DNA of 64,000 bases, from positions 6,279,667 to 6,343,666 of the forward strand of contig NC_049984.1 of assembly GCF_000003815.2 (NCBI RefSeq), in the 5' to 3' direction. Positions 32,413 to 47,400 of this stretch are shown here, piece after piece (within the stretch, counting starts at the first letter, position 1; every line of letters begins with the position of its first letter). Under the pieces are notes generated by a model, which worked only from the letters and a program-made list of their open reading frames with translations, searched no databases and was not told the origin of the DNA. Origin of the DNA: Branchiostoma floridae. Taxonomy: Eukaryota > Chordata > Leptocardii > Amphioxiformes > Branchiostomatidae. The position numbers were made by a program, and so were the translations under genes.

Positions 32413-35400
32413 GTAAGTCATGCGTCTTTTTCTGCTCGTAGAGCATCTCTCAGCACGCATCACCATTCCCGCATCCACTTTCACACCTGCTGGGCCAATT
32501 GTTCGGGATCACCCGCCCGAAGATGGGTGTGGAATCTAATTTCTTATACATATACGTTAGCTCACACATGGTTGGTTAGATAGCGAAGTGCTGAAAAAAT
32601 GGCTGCATCAGACGGAAATCCATGCTCAAGTCGTACCGGCGTGTATGCCATGAGCCTGGCTTTGTGTGTGATAACATTGTCATGCATTGTTTTACCCTTG
32701 ACGCGGGTCATGATGGAAATGATAGGAATGTAAAGTTGAATGTTTTATTCTGCCTACTGCACGCCCTGCAGCTGCCATTTCTCTGAAAACACCTCCTTCA
32801 GACATACAGTTCTGGTGCTTGTACTGGGTTCACTGAGAGAGGAATGTCAGTATTGAGGCGTCGGCTGGAAACACCGCAGAAATCAGACAAATCCTCCCCG
32901 GCCCTCCACATCAGTCTCGGTGTTGCTGGCTGCAGACGCGTTTCTGGCGCGTGCATCGTGACGTAGTTTGTAGAGAGTTGTTCAGGTTGTACAGTACAGT
33001 AAAGGGAACTGTATCGTTATGAAACGGATTGCCCTATGGAGTCCGGACAATGGGTGGTGGTCTGTGGAGCCTGTAAAGTGGCCCGCCAGCGCACTGGTTC
33101 GGGTAGATAATGGCACAGGCGGCTGCTTGGCTCACAGCTGACTGCGGAGGGTCCCCACTACGCAGCATCATAATTCTATAAACCACGAGCAAACTCAGCG
33201 GGAGGCCGCCGTTTGCATTGACTGTCTGCAGGAGAACGGAACCAAATTTGGAACAGTCCAACCCACCGTGAAGCGTGTGCACAATTAAACGTCATTAACA
33301 CAGAGAGAACATTAGTCTTAAGGAAAATTGTTCGATTTGTAGTCTTCTGTCGTCCGTTATTACGGAAGGGTAGTCTATACTTAAGTGCAGTAGATTACCA
33401 GCTTGGCGCTGCGCGGAATTCGGTATAATTTTGCAAGAGATTGTAAACCTCCTGTTGCCTTCAAGTCATCAGTCATTCCTTTGATCCTAAAAATACGATA
33501 CAAAATACAGTATTCGAAGTTGTAGTGTAAAACTTGCAACAAGTGGAATCCGTTGCAGAATCAATTCCAACATTCTGAGTGTTACTGCGTGGTGTAGCAT
33601 TCCTGCTATAGGTTGTTACTATTGTTTGTCTTACCTGAGACTAGAAAAGGATGTGAATTCCTGTACAGGGGCTATATGCCGGTCAAGGTTAGCATGCCCG
33701 CTTCACTCATTATGGTGCTGGAAACGATACAAACATGGCCATGGTCCCGCTGGGACACAGGAGATCGATCGCAAGAACGGACAATCGAAATAATTGATAA
33801 CTGTCTTTATTGTGTGATATCCATGGGTGAAGAATCAGCCCTGAGGCACTTAAGGGCTTTTCTTATTGGACAAAGAAGGGATCGTCTCATGCACTTGCAC
33901 AAGCTGGCCAAAAAATGACGTCACTGTTTTTATCAAATTCCTGCAGAGAATCGGCATCCTCCCATTGTGATGGCTACACCAAATACACTGTCGGGGGTTG
34001 GTTTTACTGTCACTTTTGTTGCTATGTAGGGTAAATGACCTCGGGAGTACTAGTAAAAAAATCGTCTTCGTTTGTAAATGGTATACGGAGTTTTGGTGTT
34101 ATCCCTAAAATGAGAGAATGTCGTCATCTAGTCTCATCGTGTGTTGATTGATTCATCACACAATACATTACGGTACAAAGGGGTGGACTTAACGCGTCAG
34201 ATAGCCACCTGCAGGTAATGTGGCGTTGTGTTTTGAGACTGCTCTACCCGCATATTGTAGGCATCTCTCCGTCTCGAGGGACTACAGTTGTGCATACAGG
34301 TGCGAGGTCGTGACAGCTTACAATTGATGGTTCAAGAAATAATCAAGAAATGTATGGTCTTACACAAGGGGGAGGGGAAGAGAGTTTGTGCACCTGGGAG
34401 GTACCGATCTGTCCTCTGGCCCATGGACTACCACAGCGGCTTCTGGTCACCGCTGGCTTCGAGGAACTGGCCAAGACATTAGCTTACATGTATGGAGACT
34501 ACTTTGTTTCTGACTCACTCAGGGGACACCCAATCTCTATTACGTTCAGTCTGTTGACGGCAATGAGCAGTCTAACAACCGACCTGTTGATATTGATTGA
34601 AGATAAATAGTCTGACAAACTAACATTTGAAGGTTACGTTGTTATCGGCTAGCTTCCCTAGCAGAGTGGATAGTTCACGGGGTGACATTTTCTCTTGATA
34701 AAGGATCTTTTTATTGATTGATGAATAGATATTCATCCAACATGAAACCATTTGCCACTTCACAAATTTTATACTGAAGAAAATTAATAGCATACTCGGA
34801 CATATATCGATATTAATTTCTGTCATATTAACTTCAACTGTGCCAATATATTTTTCGTACCACAACACTTTGATCTGACACTAATGAGAAAGGAATCAAC
34901 CAGGACCAAATTCTACCTGCGTACCGCACATTAGACAAATGTTTGGTCCTCTATTGATCCGAATACAAAACCACAAAATGATCACATTTTCAACGACCTC
35001 ACCTTGTGATCGATTCACCTGCCACATCAGTTCGTTCATAATTTAGCGCCTGAACCTCTCAGATAGCCGCATGTAGGATGGATGTTCATTACAGGACAGG
35101 TTCGTCAATCAATTCTTAGTCTTTATTCAGGTGTGTACAACAACATTACGCCTACCCTGACATGTCACGGTGCATTTGGGTTTTAATGTATATCTGTCAG
35201 TCATCTGGCTATTCACTGATCATATCTGATCTGTACCAGCTTGAACGTTGTACCTGTGTAAAAGGTACTGCATTCGCATTAAAGGATGACCCGGTCCCCG
35301 GAGCTGGAAGCAGCAGGATGGACTCCCATCGCTTAAGCGTGAACACACGACTCCACGGAGCAGGTCGTAAATTTTGCAAACGCACCTATGTGATCAAGCT

Positions 35401-38400
35401 GCATTGACGTCACTGGGGCTTCAAATGGCAGATTAGACGTGTTACACCAATAAGTCTAGACCTTTGTTTATCAGGTTTCCTTTTTATATGGCTTTTATAA
35501 ATGATCCCTTTGTCGCCGATCCCCTAGTAACACAGTATATATACTTTGTAATAGATCACAACACTGTACAACAAACCGATTAAAATCCTCGCCTGGGATT
35601 CAGTCTAACCCCTTGGCCGTGTGACCGGATTCCAGCTGCCTCCGCCGCTCCTTTTGTTCAGCGAGTGGAGCGTGACTCTGATATCGGTTATTCGACAAGA
35701 TATCAGTTTCAAAGTGCACTTTCTAGCGTTTTCCCTCTCGCGCCTTAATCCTCTCACATCTGCTCACATCTTCAATAGTGATTCTTTTTGTCAAACAAGA
35801 TGCCGGTGATTCTTGTTAGTCAAACAATGATGCCGGTTCAGACAGTCTAGTCATGTCCGATGCTGATGAAGATGAAAGTTCAGACAGTGTTGTGTTGTGT
35901 GATGAACTATAGATATGCACAAAGGCCACTTAATCGCCGCACCTCCGGTTGCCACTCCACTGAATATGCTGATCCATCTTACATTATCGTGCCGTGGAAC
36001 GTGGTGTGCACGAGTCAGGACACAGGGGGATACATTAGCGCGAAATCCCACCGGGATCCTTTTGCTTATAGCTTCAAAGTACTTCTGTATGCACTGCTAA
36101 TGACAAGACGTCCTTGTACGAAGGTTATTCCTCAGATGAAGTAGGCGACGTCGGATATTTCAGACTTACTTTTCCTTTGTTCCACTCCTTTGATCCTTGC
36201 CGCTTTGATTTGGCAATTGCAAGCTCTGTCCTTTGTGCTCAATAGAATGGCTCTCAAAAAACATAGATCTCTTGATGGACTAACTTCATATCACGTTATC
36301 TGGCCATTGACTCTTAATCATGGCCACAGGCTACGTCTTACAACCTTCTTTCTGACGCCTTCCAGTACCTCTTCGCCCACATTTAGATCTTCAATACATA
36401 CAAATTCTAATTCTCGTTCGTCATCCTAACTTAAACAGCTTTAGGCTGTCTGGAACGTTCCACCAAAGCCACTATCTACCATTATAATAGTATCTCAATA
36501 TTTATGTTGCATTTGGAGTTTTTCCATTAGGACTCAGACCATTGAGTCATGGGCCTTTACCAGGTGACTATCTATATTTGGAGCTGAATGCTTTCCAAAG
36601 GTTACCTGTAGGTTAAAATCTCCCGCATTGATTCCTGTGGGACTGGAGTCGGCGCTATATCGATGGAGGTGAGCGCCAAGTTCTCAGCAGCGAGAACGGT
36701 GTGTGATGTTGGGGCTGGGGTTGAGTCGGTCACAAGGGATGAGGTATTACATCGGTGACGACAAGATTACTCAAGTGCATCTACCGGTGCCAAGGGGTCT
36801 GATCGTAGCTTTTCCGATGTCACCTCATCCACTTTTGATGGTTGCTAGACAGCTAATGGTCTTCATGACATTGAAAGTATTCCGTTCTGTCGGCAAACTC
36901 TCGATATACATTTGTGTGTTGGCGTCAGTATTACTAGGATTTCTATTGCCGGGTGCTTTAATCGAAGTGTTTCCCTGTTCATCTTACAAGACCTGGCCGT
37001 ATGGCTCGTCTGTCTACCGGAGATCGCATTTCGGAATAACGATTCCTTCAATCTAACAATCAATGCCGATCTGTTGTCTCCACAGAGTTTAAAGGTCAAA
37101 TTCACAAATCAGACGACAATTCATAGGTTTCACTCAACTAAACGTCTCATGACGTCTCAGTTAAGGAAATATGTTCATTTGTTCTCTCCTCTCCTCTCTC
37201 TCTCTTCAACCTCTATGCAATGTATGTATATTACTTGAACAGTGACTGCGTATCATTCAGGCCAGCAAGCTCTAGGTAAACACGAGTTATCAGTCTAACC
37301 ATGGCCTCAGATTATCAGACGTACCTTTCCCATCGGATTTTATGTAATAGAATTTTTACGAAGATACAAAAGGTTAGGCTGCATGTGATCCCCTAGGAGG
37401 AAGCTTATGCTTAAATTGGGGTAATTTGTAGTTCCCTTGATACGGAAATGAGAAAATGAATCACCCGACGTTGCCGTGCCTCGGGGCAGAATTAACCGCC
37501 GTATCCTGTCAAAATGAAAGAAACGCTCCATGTGTACGCCTGTAACGTTATCAAGGGCAAATATAATGTATCAAACCTGCCTCCTGCTGATAGTGAGCTT
37601 CCCTCAAATGAAATCATGTTCAATTTGGCAAGAAATAAAGATTGAAAGCGGCAATTAATCTCATGTTGGCTGGTGTCAGACATGATATTTGGGAACGTAA
37701 AATTAAATAACCGCTTTCTGTGACATAGGGGGTCCTTTACTGTTACTCAACATGGTTTTCATATCAATTCCTTTTTTAGAAAGATAAATAAAATTCGTCA
37801 AATGATACAAGCTGAGCACCCAAATAACCTATCACCAATTCAACTCCAGCCCTCCTATCTCCACCGTTCACACATAAAAGAACACTGACTGCGATTATGC
37901 TCACCAGTCCTAAACCCCAATTTTTATTCGTCTGTCATAAATTGTGATTCAATGTTTTACGCACATGAGCGTTCATACTCATTAAAATATCATATCTGGC
38001 TTATATCCGGCCTTAACGTCCACCTAGACTGAAAATAAAAGTACCTCATGCCCCTGGGGCTAGTTTTCTTTGTGACAGACGGAAATAATTACGGTAAGCA
38101 AATGGTAAAACTCGGTCCCAAAGTACTTAGACATGCACTGTTTAATGGCATACTTTCATTACACAACCGTTAGAACAACATGGATATACTCGCATGTCAA
38201 CTTGATCCATGTCAAATTAGATTTCCTACTTACTTCCAGTACCAATCAACTTCCTAAATGCAGGAAACGGCTCAGCGTAATGCACATATCCGTACTGATT
38301 ACAAATGCTATGATGATGATGATGATGATGTTTTGATTACTTCTAATAACCGGTAGTTACGACTCCGATCCAGACTCCCCATCCTCATTCAATCCCCAAG

Positions 38401-41400
38401 ACAATCTTTACATCCGCATTTTATTGCTCTGATATCGATTGGATCAATCAACGAGGAAAATATCAGTACTCAGATTTGACATCTGTCATATTCATGCGAG
38501 AAACAAGTAACGTCTTAGAGAAGACCCCAGACCCCCCCCCCCTCCATTTCCTTTGCACATATTATAGCAGTTGGTTTGACCTGTAGTACAAGGTGATGTC
38601 CACTACTTAGTAGCTAAGTGATCGAAAAGAGTCCAGGGCGAAGGTCGTCAAATTCTTCTCGCCCCTGACACCTGTCAGCGCATTCTTCTATGCTCCTCTG
38701 ATGCAGTCACGGTGTTGTTGAGAAATTCATGTAGTCGCCTCCGCTGGCCTTATCGCCCGTGTCCCCCATCATCTGAAGTGGCTCATGAGCAAGCCACTTG
38801 AGATAATGGTGGCCCGCACGAAGTCCGGCGGTATCTCAACATTCAGAACAGGTTCCACAGAAGTGGTTCCTCTCATCTCACATTGGCGGGGTACTGGACA
38901 ATGTGCCATTCATCACCTACAGCTCCTGATCTTCCTTCGCCATCCAATCACTCAGTGCCACACCTTATCCGCTGTTGCCAGGCAACTCTTGTAGCAGCCA
39001 TCCCGGAACCAATATCTTTACAAAGTACTATTGCGGAATCGACCGGAGATAGGCTCACACGCGTATTGATAGCTCTCATGTTGTTGGTAATCTAAGATGG
39101 CCGTTCGCATTTCCTGGCGTATCTTTTCTGCACAGCCGCGATCGTTTCGGAATCACTTTATGTGCCTGGATGGTCGTTTATATGTAAACCTTCCGGCGCG
39201 TTGGTGCCCATCTGAAAGTATGTACTGATGAACGCTGTGTTTGAAGGAAATAAACGTAGGAGTTTTGACTCTGTAGGGTTTACTGTCACACGAATTTAGT
39301 CTACATGCCATCCACCAGCCACTTTCACACGGGGAGCTTGATCAGGTCTGCAAGTCAGGAGTAACAGGTAGTGCAGCCGAGAAGTCAGGTGTCGGTCTCG
39401 AATGATAACCTCTGACGGGTAAACCATGAAGGTCCCTATCTACCCGTGAGGTATCTTTCCATATCGAGCAATGGCGGTTTGTAAGAGGATCACATTGGAT
39501 TGGGTCAGAGGTCTGGGGTTGTATAGGGTAAGAACTGCAGCCGGATTATGTGAGATTGCTGCCAGAGAAACTGCCTGAAGCTGGGACGACCTTGTCCTTC
39601 GTGCCCTGTTTAAACGCACATCCGGGGCATATCTGATATAAAAAGAGGTTGTTGAGTCAATGACGCTGTGTTTTTGTTCAAAAGAAGGAACGTACGACCG
39701 GGTCATTTGTGATTGTACTGGCATGTGCAGAAAGTCACTGTGAGAAAGTCGCTACGTCAGAGGCTGTATGCGGATATTGTCATACCAAGACACTGCCGTC
39801 TGACAACACTGGAACTTCTGCTGCAGCACAGCAAGACGTTGATTGGTTTCCTACTGTAGATAAAACCCGTGAAAAGAGAGCTGTAGCGTTGACTGCATAA
39901 AGAACAACTAGGATACGTGTAGCTGTCATTCATTCACTTCATGTATTTAGTCTTTCTTCTCTTGCAATTAGCCCCATGGGCATGCATTTGCAATAAAACA
40001 TACTATTAAAACAATTTTATGAAGAAGTCGGAACCATTAGGAAGCTGTCGTTATGACCTGCCTAGCTGCAGATCAATGTTACGACTTATGTGAATAAAAG
40101 ACAGACTTAATAACTTGGAAGGGTGAAATTAAGTGGAAAGTGTCACAAAATGGATTGCCATATTATCAGGCGATGGGGCATAAAACAAAGGAAGACACAT
40201 TGCCCCTCGCACAAGTATTCTTCCCCATACGCCGATCATTACCTGTTAGGTAAAAACAGTACGCCTGTGATTGATCAGACCATTTATGACGACATTGTTT
40301 GGACGAAAATTAAGACATTTATTCAGTCAAGACGAATGGATGAGTGTGCCAATTATAAAATACGTCTTCTGTCTTTGTGAGGTTTTAAAAAAGACATCTG
40401 ATGTGTAAATCCAAAGTTATGTTCATCTACACCCTAAGCACACATTATAACAGCAAACAGAATGATAGTGTGTTGATAAAGCAATAAGATCATCGTTTTC
40501 TTTTGCAAGACATTTCCAATCGTATAAATCTAGACATAGGAAGCTTACCTCAATGTATCACAGGTGCACAAAACGCATGTTTAATGCAGTGTTTATCGTC
40601 CTTGTATTGTCACCTACAGTGTGTGCTAGTAATCCTTGATAGAGGCCATGTTTTGGTCACGACAGCTGATAATCTCTATGGATGTATTTATTCATTCACT
40701 CATTCCTGTTTGTCCGTGTAGCGCCCGGAGAAGCCTATCCGCTGGGCGGGTGTACGGAACGCCCTGTCAGCCGGCCCGCCATGCCCCCAGCCCACCGCGC
40801 CGGCCATCGCAGGCTACAGGCAGGTGGGGACAACACCTGATGAAGACTGCCTCTTCCTCAACATCTATGCTCCCAAGGTAAAACATATTCGTTGCAATAT
40901 ACACATATCTACATGATAATTCACTACATCTATGTATATATACCTTGCCTTGTGCTGATTTTACGTTGGACGATCTCACCTGTACCTTGATTTGTGATGT
41001 CCAGTTTTCGGCAGGTTACTATAGTACTTTACTTTGCTTCAGTTTTCTGCCCTTTCATTTTCCTTTCACAGACTACAAGGGATTATTCTACCTTACTTTG
41101 CCCATCTGATTTTACTTCCTCGCTTCACCTTAGCTGACCTAACTTATTCCTCTCAATTTTTCATCCTTTGAATGCACATCAATTAGGACAAACTCATTGC
41201 CGCCTGTGTAATCTATCGCCGTTTCTAAGCGGGTGCGATGTAGATGGATGCTTGTGTTAAACTGCCCCCGCTCGGCCGGTCCTTCAGACTGACGTGCTTT
41301 ATTTTCCAGGAAGCGAAATTGCGGCGTTGACGCAAGCATGACGTGTTTGTGTAATTGCATTCCTGTAAATGAATTGTTGGGCAGACCGTAAGATGCGACA

Positions 41401-44400
41401 CTACTAATTGAAGTCTGGGTTCTGCTTAATTCAATCCTGACTAATGTTCACGATCGGCACTACAAACGCACGTTCTCCCATCCAACATGTACCATTACCA
41501 GGAGATATACGTAAAGCTCGTTTGTTGTCTCGCAATGAATGGCACATATACATTCTGGAAGATACAGAAATCTTCATGACACGACAAAAGTACAGCGACT
41601 TTCGTAAGGTCTACATGTATTACTCTCCAAGCAGAGGTTAGGCTCCCTGTCATTGTTTTGCATTTTTTTTTATTTTTTTTATATTGCTTTCTATTTTGAT
41701 TTTTTTTTTTTTTTTTTTTTTTTGTGTTTTTTTTTTTTTTTTTTTTATTTTTTTTTTTGGCTTTTTTGTATTTGTTTTGTTTTTTTTTATTTCTTTTTGT
41801 TTTTTTGGCCGGACACAGCGAAAAAAAATGACAAAATGGAAAGCCCGATAAAAACGACTAAAACAAACGTTAAAAAACAGCCGGAGCCTAACCTCTGCTT
41901 GGAGAGTATACATGTATAACAACTACTTACAGTACAACTTAACAGACATATATGGATATCTATAGGTATGAACAAGTCAACATATTGGCCCTAGCATGTC
42001 ATTAACACTATTGGTTCTACGGTATAAGCATTAGTGGATATATTTGCCTACTTGTACACAGTAGGGGTTATATACGTGAAATGATTGAGCTGACGTACCA
42101 GTACCAAAATACCGATGTTAAATAGATATTCTGGCAAAATACCGATATTAAGCAGGTATTCTGTCCAAGACGAAGTACTTTAATCCCTAGTCAGGAGTAA
42201 ACTACATAAAGTAAAAGTATTACAACGTATCAGGACGGATTATTTTACAATCTAATACTGATTCCAATTATCATAGCTCTCACTCCATTATACTCCATCG
42301 GATGTAGATAATCAATTAATGGAGGATGTTGTGTTTTGATTGACCTACATTGTCTAACCATGACGGATTGGTTGACCTAGTGAGTGACGGTTGACCCAGT
42401 GAGTGGCAGATGGATCCATGTGCATCCTGGCTATATAATAGAACTTTATTGCACGACAATTGTACACGATACAATGTATGGCAACAACTATTACACAAAG
42501 TACAAAACAGAGGTATAGGATAAAGCTTAGCAACCTAGTTAACATAACAATAAGGGCTAACATAATTCTTTGGTATAGTATTACAATAGAGTAGGCTAAT
42601 CATTAGTTACGGTACGGTATTCTCTCTAATAGCAGAGTAGCCCTTGATATATTGGCCTATTTTTTGCATTATAAGAGTTCTGACATCTAAAGATACATAC
42701 AAATCTGTTTGTGTCATCGAGTTTCATGATATCTGTTGTACATGATTCGAGAAATATGAATAATTCAAATATATAGACACGTGTCTGGCGAAGCATGCAG
42801 TTGTCATACATATCATAATTTAGATCAAGCCGGCAGAAACTTTCGAAGTTTCATGTGCTTACTTTGTGATTAGCTGAAAGTTTGCTTACGACTTACCCGA
42901 GTTTCAACGTGGGTGATGGTATTGGTTTTCTCAGGATGGTTATATCACCTTGGTTTTTTGATGCTAAGAAAGTCCTCCTCTTCCTTGCTACTTGTAATTA
43001 CGCGTGCCTGGGAGCATCTGTTGTATCGTATTTTTGATTTCTACGTTGTTATCTCGCTACACCCTTGCTGTCACTGAATGGATTCGACAAACGTAACTTC
43101 CTTTAGCCAATGATGATAAGTCTGTTCATCCGTCCCCGTCCCACATACAGACGTGTTTTGCCTCATCTTTTCGACGTTGTTGTTCCTATCTCACATTACG
43201 TACTACTATTTCTGCAATTTGCAAGTAGATGAGTTTGAGAAACGTATTTGATTTGGTCTTCATCTGCTACTAGTGCATTTCCATGTACACTGTATCCTTC
43301 ACTCCCGCTCCCCACCACTGCCACAGCTCGTAACGCTAGTTCAGCTATGTCCACCTGATTATATTACCTATATTACTTCGCGGTAAAAGATCAACTAGCA
43401 TTACATAGTTAACCCGTATATGGCTTCATATTTTCGACTTTTGTGTTGTTATCACACGTTACGATATCTCGCGTACACTAGTTTGACAAACGTAGCTTCC
43501 TTAAGTTTAGTGTTAAAACTCTTCAGCTTTCATGACATCTTTCGCATGTACGTCATCACATCCTACACCCCACCCCGCCTACCACCACCACCTCCGCTCC
43601 ATTTCCCACTTTAATACATGCAGGCAACGTCAAAGCCTGGGGGGGGGGGGGTGTTTCCTGCAACGATCTACGAGCGGGTCGTTCCGTTTGAAGATAGAAT
43701 GGGCTCACTGTACTGATCCCACGTCCTTGCTGCAAAATGTACAGTAATACTCGCCTCTAGCTATGATCAAACCCGGTCTTACGGCTAGAGGATCGGCCGG
43801 TAGAGTTTCTCTGTACGGGGATTGCAATTGATGATGCCGTTAGTGTAATGACTGCTCCGGAAATATGCCTCTCCTCCCGCTCAGCGAGGTGTTTCGCCCC
43901 GGTGATTTTGTTTTATATCGCCGTGTTCCTTTTAACATATATACAGACTCATCATGGGGAAGGAGCTCTCTATTTATGCCGGGTCACCGGGAGATTGCCT
44001 GCCGCCATCCGCGCGTGCAGTCTATATTTATATTTATCGCTGAAACGGACATGGAATGGCGCAGGAGCCGATCTAATATCGGTCTTATCATCTCTCTAGC
44101 TGCCGGGAATGTTCTCTATCGTTTCTGAAGTATTGGTTATGGCATGGACGGAAATACTCTATTCGTATAGCTTAATGTGTCATTGTAAAGTTAACGAAAC
44201 TATCTATGTAAAGAAATTGAAAATTGTTAACGAAACTGCAAACTAAGTTTTTATGCCTTCCCCACCTCTATGTTTCATACGAATGTGAGTGAGTGAGTGA
44301 GAGTGAGTGAGTGAGTGAGAGTGAGTGAGTCAGAGTGAGTCAGTGAGTCAGTGAGTGGGCTTGCATATAAGAGAAGCGTGGGCACCTTAAGCTGTATCGG

Positions 44401-47400
44401 ATCGTGATAGAACGCGTACGGCAGAAGTCATTCACACCCACGTTTCACTCACATTGCGTCACCAACGTGCAAGAGGTGATCCTTGCATCATCTGTCTTTG
44501 TTTATACGTGTAGAGAAATGTGACAAAAATTGATGTAGCAAAGGTGAAATGTCAATGATATACTATTGCTAAACTGGGGTAGTGCCATCAATGTCATATT
44601 CGTTCACCATGCATCCCGTGCTTGTGACTTACATACAGTACAGTACAGTACAGAAGATGCAGGTTGTGGATCCATTAACTGTGTGTACATTAATGGGTCC
44701 ACAAGGCGCCGGTAAAATGTACGTAAAAACACGGTTTGCCTTCCTGCGCGAGGAATTAGAACTAAAGCTTTCTTCTTCTTCATTTCCCCGCACGCGTCTG
44801 CCCACCTGTCCCACTTTATACCCTTCCCCAGTCGTCAGGGTTATCTGGTGCGGCCACATGTTGCCGCGTGGGGAGAATATGTGTGCGCTGGTTTCTCCTC
44901 TGCATCGTAATGTGGCGTTAACTGTTCTCTAGATGTGATCGTCTCTAGATAGATCTTTCCTGTTTGAAAGAAGAAGGCCGAAGAGATGTGTATAGATTTT
45001 TAAGTTTTGAGCACACAGTCAGTGGAAACTTGTGATATGTGTCAATTCCCAGAATGAAATGACTCTCGAGTTAAAGGTTGACGGGGTATGCATTCCCTGA
45101 ACCAATGCATTTTGTGTTACATAATATATTTCAGTGCCTTGGTGATGGTGCATTTTAACCGTTATGTGGTATTGGGATGTCTTTATGCCAGAAGGCATAT
45201 TTTAGCCGGTAGTACCGAGATGTCTTGGTGCCGGATTCTAGCCGGTTGATAGTACCGGGATGTCTTGGTGCCTGATTTAACCGGTCGGTAGTACCGGGAT
45301 GCCTTGGTGCCGGATTTTAGCCAGTCAATAGTACCGGGTTGTCATGGTACCGGATTTTAGCTATCCGGTAGTACCGGGATGTCTTGGTGCCGGATTTTAG
45401 CCATCCGGTAGCTAGTACCAGGATGTCTTGATGCCTGATGGTGTATTTTAGCCAGCTTGAGGCCATATGCCGTACACGACAGAAAAGAGTGATGGAAGTC
45501 GTGCGTTATAAGATGATCCTCGCCACCTTCGACCTTTTCGCATTTCACTTTACTCCGCGAGACCGCACTGAAATGTATCGGTCCATTACAAGTCAGAGGA
45601 CTCATCTATCCATCAAACTACCATGGTACTAGCACGTCGTGCCTTTGCTCTAGGAGAGGATTAAGAAGCATTCCTCATTCTAACAAAGTTTCGGTTTTGT
45701 GTCTGCTGCAATGGGACGTTTTAGTTGATCAGATGACTTTTTGATGATGTTTTGACGGTAATTGATGACCTACGTAATAGCTAAGTGGCATCGACCTACC
45801 CGTTACTATATTCATGGATCAGAGGTGCTCAAATAATAACAAACGTTGCCATCTAAACACAGGAATTAGACATTGATTTGATAAACTAAATTCATATATC
45901 GAGCGAAGATAAAGCAACGTTCTACACTGATCTGTTCGGCTGTCCCTCAGACTGTTCTGTAGTGGGAAGAGGAGTAGTTTCTGAATGCATTACTTACTTA
46001 CCTGTACGTCATGCTGATGTCAGAATTGTTAGAACATATATACAACGTATGTAACTTAACGTAACGCAACGACACTCTTTTCTACTTTCTGTTGCATATG
46101 TTGTGTCATACTGCTTGCTGGTGGTTGTTTACATACAAAAACAAGAAAATTGCATACGTGTTTTTAAAAAAGCAACGATTCTTGCCATATTGACATATCG
46201 ACGTCAGTTTACTTTTTTACGACGCAGTAAGTATCCATACGCATTTAAGGATATTGATTGATCACATACTTCTAATAGAGGCAAGCATGCATCCATCTTT
46301 CAGTGCTGCTACTATGAATGCCCTTTCCTCTCCCGTCCTTGTTGCATTTCAGGATGACTGAACTGTCCCAGCTCATTACGTATAACAAGATCCATGCATA
46401 TTTCAGCTCCCCTTTCCACCCTCCCAATAACGTCCAACCGAAGCAGGTAATTGGCAATACGGCGCGCCACCCGACCCGAGACCGGGGTCTCCTAAATTTT
46501 GCATGTTTCGTTTCACACGATGAGATTTTTTACCACCCTGCTTTAAAATACTGACAGGCTTTTCAATGTGGTAATTAAACAAAGATGTGCATTCGGTTGT
46601 TCTTAACCGTTTTCACACGTGTCAATATACTAGTGAACGGGTTGATCATCTGCTCATGATTCAGTTTAAAAAATTAAAAGGGAATTCCACAGAGGCTAGG
46701 CTATTCAGAAACCATTGAGTGTCCATGATCAATTGACCACTATGCGATCACATCAAGACAAAACTTTAAACTAGGTCAAAAGTAAACTACGAAATTCTAA
46801 ATCCGTCTTGGACACAGGGGAATTATTTTAAGACAACTTGTTATGGCTGGCCTATATGAAGATCGATGTGCGGAGATGTTTCATTTCGAGTCAATGGGCA
46901 CAGATATTGCGCCGTAATTTAATACCTATCTGAGTCACGTCAGACTGTGCCATTTGGTGAAGTTGTATAGGGTGGAAATTGGAAATGTATCTTAGAAACA
47001 TTAAATATTAGAGAGACTTTTTCCGATTGACCGACCACGGTTTAGAAGTGCTGAGCTGATTTTCCATGGATGTTGCTAAAATTACAGGGCTTGAATACTT
47101 TATTTTGTCCACAGTCTGTATTGGTATTTCTCCGGTAACAATGAATGATAATGATAAACATGAGTACAAAGTAGCAACGTACATGTAAATCGAAAAGAAG
47201 AAACTTAGCAAGTCGTTTTCTTGAAATATTTCATTTTTTCTGCAAAGATTTTTTTTTTATATTTTCCTATCGAAAACAGCTAACTCCGCGTCATTTTTTA
47301 AAGTATTCCTCTGCTCCTGACTACTCCTATACACTGTGACGCAGCACTGAGAAGGCGTTGACCTGGATGGTGCCTGATGACAAACTGTTCCCTTGTGTGT

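Noticed and set aside
36703-37056. 117-codon frame with hydrophobic stretches that might be a membrane protein
   Set aside because: No recognisable family, poor start context, overlaps another frame of similar length, and lies deep in an intron.
41650-41922. Overlapping open frames of poly-Phe and poly-Lys type on both strands
   Set aside because: They are translations of the T-rich tract inside a MITE and have no protein character.
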